DNA of 6,372 nt from Treponema sp. (GTDB lineage: Bacteria; Spirochaetota; Spirochaetia; Treponematales; Treponemataceae): NCBI GenBank assembly GCA_024699205.1, contig JAILQA010000320.1, positions 1 to 6,372 of the forward strand, given 5' to 3'. Shown piece by piece: positions 5,818 to 6,372 of this stretch; the stretch's first letter is position 1; every line of letters begins with the position of its first letter. The notes under the pieces were generated by a model. It saw only the letters and a program-made list of their open reading frames with translations, had not been told where the DNA came from and searched no databases. The position numbers and the translations under genes are program-made.

Positions 5818-6372
5818 ATGAATTTATCAATAGTTGAAGATTTCAGTGATGAGGAATTAAACGAACAGAATGAACCGTTAGTTTCTCCACAGGTTAATAA
5901 TAACAGTCCTACTGTAATTAAGGTAATTGGTTGTGGTGGCGGTGGCGGAAATGGCGTTAACCGCATGATTGAAGCAAGTATTCATGGTGTTGAATTTATT
6001 GCAATCAATACAGATTTACAGGCTTTACAGGGGTCAAAAACTCCAAATAAATTAGCAATTGGTCAGAAAGTAACAAAAGGGCTGGGGTCTGGTGGACGTC
6101 CAACCATGGGTGAACAGGCCGCAGAAGAAGATAAAGAACTTATTACAAACTCACTTCGTGGTGCAGATATGGTTTTTGTTACAGCCGGAATGGGTGGTGG
6201 TACAGGAACCGGTTCAGCCCCTGTAGTTGCCAGAATCGCCCGCGAATTAGGTGCATTGACAGTTGCCGTTGTTACAACTCCCTTTGATTTTGAAGGTCCG
6301 GTTCGCATGAGACAGGCTCTTGCTGGTCTTGAAAAACTCCACGAGCAGGTTGACTCTTTAATCGTAATTCCT
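5818..6372 (+). CDS. ftsZ: Cell division protein FtsZ, 3'-truncated by window edge
   Basis: FtsZ is the tubulin-like GTPase that polymerises into the cytokinetic ring. The visible 185 residues form the N-terminal half of the GTPase domain; the family is roughly 350-450 long, so the rest, including the FtsA-binding tail, lies beyond the window. A disordered, acidic and asparagine-rich stretch (1-32) precedes the Rossmann fold, with [17 protein letters not shown] (34-50), INTDLQAL (63-70), [11 protein letters not shown] (88-98), the tubulin signature GMGGGTGTG (124-132) and PFDFEG (155-160). Two positions differ from the usual motifs: G46 in place of the alanine of 'GGNAVNRM', and R94/T96 in the loop normally read 'GxNPE'. 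The start is fixed by the strong Shine-Dalgarno 4 nt upstream. Location after ftsA is canonical. Confidence 0.97.
   Translation, partial: MNLSIVEDFSDEELNEQNEPLVSPQVNNNSPTVIKVIGCGGGGGNGVNRMIEASIHGVEFIAINTDLQALQGSKTPNKLAIGQKVTKGLGSGGRPTMGEQAAEEDKELITNSLRGADMVFVTAGMGGGTGTGSAPVVARIARELGALTVAVVTTPFDFEGPVRMRQALAGLEKLHEQVDSLIVIP

Noticed and set aside
6063..6308. Open frame of 81 codons on the - strand inside ftsZ
   Set aside because: It is antisense to the most conserved GTPase motifs of FtsZ; its proline- and serine-rich product is a reflection of glycine-rich codons.

Overview
This window is a stretch of a bacterial division and cell wall (dcw) cluster. All genes lie on the + strand and are packed almost without gaps: rsmH (3' part), ftsL, murF, ftsW, ftsQ/divIB, ftsA and ftsZ (5' part). 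The DNA is AT-rich, and coding sequence fills nearly everything. No RNA gene, mobile element, CRISPR array or clear terminator is visible.

Likely source: a spirochaete, most plausibly a host-associated Treponema. This is inferred from the compact gene order (ftsL directly followed by murF, then ftsW, ftsQ, ftsA, ftsZ), which I recall from treponemes, and from the AT-rich composition. No database comparison was made. The genes encode both a full FtsL/FtsQ/FtsW/FtsA/FtsZ divisome set and a peptidoglycan precursor ligase, so the organism builds peptidoglycan and divides by an FtsZ ring.

Layout: 2-616 is the C-terminal two thirds of the 16S rRNA methyltransferase RsmH. 619-933 is ftsL, a small bitopic membrane protein. 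930-2432 is murF, overlapping ftsL by 4 bp. 2426-3625 is ftsW, overlapping murF by 7 bp. 3649-4497 is ftsQ after a 23-nt gap. 4509-5777 is ftsA after an 11-nt gap. After a 40-nt gap, ftsZ starts at 5818 and runs off the window end. Every start has a Shine-Dalgarno sequence, the strongest before ftsZ.

How the genes work together: MurF completes the UDP-MurNAc-pentapeptide precursor. FtsZ polymerises at midcell and FtsA ties it to the membrane. FtsQ and FtsL belong to the periplasmic regulatory complex that activates the septal synthase, whose glycosyltransferase is FtsW. The order matches the ancestral dcw order, but ftsI and murE, mraY and murD, and murG, murC, murB and ddl are absent from their usual slots, so they must lie elsewhere or be dispensed with.

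I found no previously undescribed system. The points worth a second look are the pruned but colinear order, unusual residues in FtsW, MurF and FtsZ motifs, and a perfect 20-bp A/T palindrome at the end of ftsA.
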